Positions 61,038 through 64,000 of a DNA stretch of 64,000 bases are shown here, in pieces (position 1 is the stretch's first letter; the number at the start of each line of letters is the position of its first letter). The DNA is taken from positions 1-64,000 of the forward strand of contig NZ_VTGY01000029.1 in NCBI RefSeq assembly GCF_009729075.1, read 5' to 3'. The stretch is from Mycolicibacterium sp. CBMA 226 (lineage in GTDB: Bacteria > Actinomycetota > Actinomycetes > Mycobacteriales > Mycobacteriaceae). The notes beneath the pieces were generated by a model. That model searched no databases. It saw only the letters and a program-made list of their open reading frames with translations, and was not told the origin of the DNA. The position numbers and the translations under genes are program-made.

Positions 61038-61388
61038 CGACCCACCGTAACTTGACCGTTTCAGATGGTCAGCCAGTGTCCGCCGATCTCGCGGCAGGCA
61101 CCCGCAATCCGGCGCCCGGATCTGACCCCAAAACCGCATCAAAGGCCCGCGAGCCGCTTTCAGAATTAGCTGGTCACGGCTCCGCATTGACGCCGGCGAC
61201 CTTGCATTTGCAGAAAAGCTGTGTATGGCAGTATGTTTTGCGCATTCACCTGCGAAGACGTGAAATCGCTTATGCCCCAACAAGATGCGAATAACCATTG
61301 CTGTAACGCACACCACACAATTCGCGAAACGTGATGGCAGACACAGAATTTTGACGCTCTCGATTTTCCGTTGCTAGCGTTCATCGCC
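61038..61388. other. Intergenic stretch, AT-richer than its surroundings
   Basis: About 350 bases between divergent genes. The segment 61190-61370 is visibly poorer in GC than neighbours. It has no frame with coding-like codon use, and I see no riboswitch core or strong hairpin. It must hold promoters for both flanking genes. Confidence 0.6.
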
Positions 61389-61937
61389 ATGTTTGCTATT
61401 GCGACCGCATCGCTGCTGGCTTTGGTCAACCAGGTTTCGGGTACGCCGTACATCTCCGGCGGAGACACGACACGCGGCACTGACTGCTCCGGATTGGTCT
61501 CCTGGGTGGCCAACGCGGCCACCGGCCGGCCCGTCTACGGCGACCGGTTCAACACCGGTAACGAAGAGGCGGCGCTGCGCGCCCGCGGCTTCCTGCCCGG
61601 CACTGCGCCCGGCGCCCTGAACGTCGGCTGGAACGGCGGCCACACCGCCGCGACACTGCCCGACGGCACTCCGGTGTCCAGTGGCGAGGGCGGCGGAGTC
61701 CGCGTCGGTGGCGGCGGCGCCTTCCAGCGCCAGTTCACCCACCACATGCACCTGCCGATGGCCCCCGGCGACGACATCCCCACCGATCTGCCCCTGGACG
61801 GCCCCCTGGACGCGCCGCTCGCGCCTGCCGCGGGTCCGGCCGACCTCCCGGCCCCGGAGATCGTCGAAGCCGCCAGCTTCGCACCCGCCCCGGAAGCCCT
61901 GGCGCCGGCGCCCGAGGGCCCGGAGATGCCCGTCTAA
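61389..61937 (+). CDS. NlpC/P60-like cell-wall protein
   Basis: A 182-residue protein. A hydrophobic start (MFAIATASLLALVNQV) leads into a cysteine peptidase-like core: Cys33 in TDCSGLVSWV and His85 in WNGGHTAATLPDG. The rest is a low-complexity Pro/Ala/Asp-rich tail. The core is shorter than typical NlpC/P60 domains, and the third catalytic residue cannot be placed. ATG 61389 has no ribosome-binding site; TTG 61371 is an alternative. A cell-wall role is inferred only from the Cys/His motifs. Confidence 0.6.
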   Translation: MFAIATASLLALVNQVSGTPYISGGDTTRGTDCSGLVSWVANAATGRPVYGDRFNTGNEEAALRARGFLPGTAPGALNVGWNGGHTAATLPDGTPVSSGEGGGVRVGGGGAFQRQFTHHMHLPMAPGDDIPTDLPLDGPLDAPLAPAAGPADLPAPEIVEAASFAPAPEALAPAPEGPEMPV

Positions 61938-62005
61938 CCGTTCAAGTACCCCTCTGTCTTCACAGTCCGGGCTACGACCGCGCACGGCGGCCGCAGCCCT
62001 GACTG

Positions 62006-64000
62006 CTATTTGACGTACTCGGCCAGGTGCGTGCCAGTGAGCGTGTCGCCGGCCGCGACCAGGTCCGCCGGAGTGCCCTCGAAGACCACCTGGCCACCGT
62101 CATGACCGGCGCCGGGCCCCAGGTCGATGATCCAGTCGGCGTGCGCCATGACGGCCTGGTGGTGTTCGATGACAATGACGGACTTACCACTGTCGACGAT
62201 CCGGTCCAGCAGCTCCAGCAGTTGCTCGACATCCGCGAGGTGCAGGCCGGTGGTGGGTTCGTCGAGGATGTAGACCTCGCCCTTCTCCCCCATCTGTGTG
62301 GCGAGCTTGAGTCGTTGCCGTTCCCCGCCGGACAGCGTCGTCAAAGGCTGCCCCAGCGTGAGGTAGCCCAGCCCGACGTCGACCATCCGAGCCAGGATCT
62401 TCTGCGCGGCGGGGACTTTTGCCTCGCCGTCGGAGAAGAACTGCTCCGCGTCGGCGACGGGCATGGCCAGCACTTCGGCGATGTTCTGCCCGCCGAGGGT
62501 GTATTCGAGCACCGAGGCGCCGAACCGCCTGCCTTCGCACTCTTCACAGCGGGACTCCACGGTGGCCATCACCCCGAGGTCGGTGTAGATGACCCCGGCG
62601 CCGTTACAGGCCGGGCAGGCACCTTCCGAATTAGAGCTGAACAGTGCGGGTTTGACGTTGTTGGCTTTCGCAAACGCCTTGCGGATGTGGTCGAGCAATC
62701 CGGTGTAGGTGGCCGGGTTGCTCCGTCGCGATCCCCGGATCGGCGCCTGATCGATGGTGACGACACCGTCGCGGCCCGCCACCGAACCGTCGATCAGGGA
62801 GCTCTTGCCCGAGCCCGCCACGCCCGTGATCACCGCGAGCACACCGAGCGGGATGTCCACGTCGACGTCCTGCAGGTTGTTGGTGTCCGCGCCGCGAACC
62901 TCCAAGGCGCCGTTGGCTTCCCGTACCGTTTTCTTGAGCGCCGCGCGGTCGTCCAGGTGCCGGCCGGTGATGCTGCCGCTGCCGCGCAGTCCCTTGACGG
63001 TGCCTTCGTAGACCACCTGGCCGCCGCCCGAGCCGGCCTCCGGGCCGAGATCCACCACATGGTCGGCGATGCCGATCACTTCGGGTTTGTGTTCGACCAC
63101 AAGCACGGTATTTCCCTTGTCCCGCAGCTGAATAAGTAGTTCGTTCATCCGGGTGATGTCGTGCGGATGCAGCCCGATGGTGGGCTCGTCGAACACATAG
63201 GTGACGTCGGTCAGCGCCGAGCCGAGATGACGGATCATCTTGACCCGCTGCGCTTCTCCGCCGGACAGGGTGCCGGCGGGCCGGGCGAGAGACAGATAAC
63301 CCAGCCCGATCCCGACGAACGAGTCGAGCGTGTGTCGCAACGTTGCCAGCAGCGGTGCCACCCCGGCACCGAGGCGCTTGTCATCGGCCAGTGCCCCGAC
63401 CCACTCGGCCAGATCGGTGATCTGCATGGCGCAAGCCTCAGCGATGTTGACGCCCTTGATCTTTGACGAGCGCGCCAGCTCCGACAGCCGGGTGCCCGCG
63501 CACTCCGGACATGTCGTGAAGGTCACCGCCCGCTCGACGAACGCCCGGATGTGGGGCTGCATTGCTTCGACATCCTTGCTCAGGAACGACTTCTTGATCT
63601 GCGGGATCAGGCCCAGATAGGTGAGGTTGACGCCGTCGACCTTGATCTTGGTCGCTTCCTTGTGCAGCAGGGCGTCCAGTTCCTTCTTGGTGAACCGGCG
63701 GATCGGCTTGTCGGGGTCGAAGAAGCCGCAGCCGTTGAAGATACGGCCGTACCAGCCGTCGATGCTGAAACCGGGAATGGTGATCGCGCCCTCGTTGATC
63801 GACTTGCTGTCGTCGTACAAGGCAGTGAGGTCGATGTCGTTGACCGCGCCACGGCCCTCGCACCGCAGGCACATGCCGCCCACGATATTGAAGTCGCGCC
63901 GCTCCTTGACGGTGCGGCCGGCGCGCTCCATGGTCACGGCGCCGGCCCCGCTGATCGAGGCGACGTTGAACGAAAAGGCCTGTGGCGAACCGATGTTGGG
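62006..64000 (-). CDS. UvrA-family ABC ATPase paralogue (N-terminus outside the window)
   Basis: The C-terminal 664 codons of a UvrA-type protein are visible; the frame stays open at base 64000. Both halves are represented. The first half shows zinc motifs CLRC and CPEC and signature LSGGEAQRVKMIRHL. The second half has Walker A GVAGSGKSS, zinc pairs CPAC and CEEC, and signature LSGGERQRLKLATQ. The spacing and shortened insert suggest the UvrA-like resistance/UvrA2 subgroup rather than housekeeping UvrA, but the missing N-terminus prevents a firm call. Confidence 0.85.
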   Translation of the reverse strand, partial: PNIGSPQAFSFNVASISGAGAVTMERAGRTVKERRDFNIVGGMCLRCEGRGAVNDIDLTALYDDSKSINEGAITIPGFSIDGWYGRIFNGCGFFDPDKPIRRFTKKELDALLHKEATKIKVDGVNLTYLGLIPQIKKSFLSKDVEAMQPHIRAFVERAVTFTTCPECAGTRLSELARSSKIKGVNIAEACAMQITDLAEWVGALADDKRLGAGVAPLLATLRHTLDSFVGIGLGYLSLARPAGTLSGGEAQRVKMIRHLGSALTDVTYVFDEPTIGLHPHDITRMNELLIQLRDKGNTVLVVEHKPEVIGIADHVVDLGPEAGSGGGQVVYEGTVKGLRGSGSITGRHLDDRAALKKTVREANGALEVRGADTNNLQDVDVDIPLGVLAVITGVAGSGKSSLIDGSVAGRDGVVTIDQAPIRGSRRSNPATYTGLLDHIRKAFAKANNVKPALFSSNSEGACPACNGAGVIYTDLGVMATVESRCEECEGRRFGASVLEYTLGGQNIAEVLAMPVADAEQFFSDGEAKVPAAQKILARMVDVGLGYLTLGQPLTTLSGGERQRLKLATQMGEKGEVYILDEPTTGLHLADVEQLLELLDRIVDSGKSVIVIEHHQAVMAHADWIIDLGPGAGHDGGQVVFEGTPADLVAAGDTLTGTHLAEYVK

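Noticed and set aside
61038..61388. c-di-AMP (ydaO-type) riboswitch upstream of the NlpC-like gene
   Set aside because: I looked because such riboswitches precede wall hydrolases in actinobacteria, but the conserved core elements are not seen.

Overview
The window is a high-GC actinobacterial chromosome segment, almost certainly from a Mycobacterium/Mycolicibacterium species. From 434 to about 48000 the gene order mirrors, in inverted orientation, the M. tuberculosis block from modC (Rv1859) down to malQ (Rv1781c): modCBA, an SDR oxidoreductase, an F420-type oxidoreductase, ndh, ureDGFCBA, a thioesterase, blaI/blaR-like genes, gnd1, guaB1, two CBS-domain membrane proteins, glcB, an Rv1836c-like protein, gcvP, resR, a bifunctional-nuclease-like protein, a second MerR regulator, garA, gcvH, the Rv1825-Rv1823 trio, pgsA2, secA2, bacA, a flavoprotein, a serine protease, a sterol-desaturase-like protein and malQ. 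The ESX-5/PE/PPE block that lies between the last two in M. tuberculosis is absent. PE/PPE and vapBC genes are also missing between the CBS proteins and glcB, so a rapidly growing species without ESX-5 is the likeliest source. These gene identities come from my memory of family sequences and of the reference gene order; no database was searched.

Region by region. 1-3100 holds the end of an unknown membrane protein and the molybdate ABC transporter. 3203-6412 holds redox enzymes including NDH-2. 6414-11301 is a complete urease operon preceded by a hotdog thioesterase. 11361-12290 is an iron-responsive insertion: a FhuF-like gene with an IdeR-type box over its promoter. 12416-16901 holds BlaI, a short BlaR-like protease, 6-phosphogluconate dehydrogenase and GuaB1. 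17000-23178 is a run of overlapping genes: two CNNM/CorC-like membrane proteins, a conserved hypothetical protein, a lipoprotein hydrolase that has lost its nucleophile serine, and a membrane esterase that keeps it. 23280-34358 is centred on glycine and glyoxylate: malate synthase, glycine decarboxylase behind a tandem glycine riboswitch, GcvH, and the FHA switch protein GarA, which controls 2-oxoglutarate and glutamate flux. 34432-41551 holds envelope and secretion genes.

41556-48023 holds a steroid-dehydrogenase-like flavoprotein downstream of a perfect KstR-type motif, a secreted protease, a lectin-LysM protein, a fatty acid hydroxylase-family protein and 4-alpha-glucanotransferase. From 48080 onward the order no longer follows M. 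tuberculosis. It contains a secreted PASTA-like protein, a ferritin-like di-iron protein coupled by a 1-nt overlap to a flavin/[2Fe-2S] reductase, a PknF-like kinase operon, several secreted or lipid-related proteins, a LexA-controlled DUF222/HNH nuclease, an NlpC/P60-like protein and a UvrA paralogue that runs off the right edge.

The items most worth follow-up are the di-iron/reductase pair, the dead-lipase/live-esterase pair, the KstR, LexA, IdeR and BlaI operator candidates, and the nested inverted repeat at 27751-27880. I saw no CRISPR array, insertion sequence, rRNA or tRNA.
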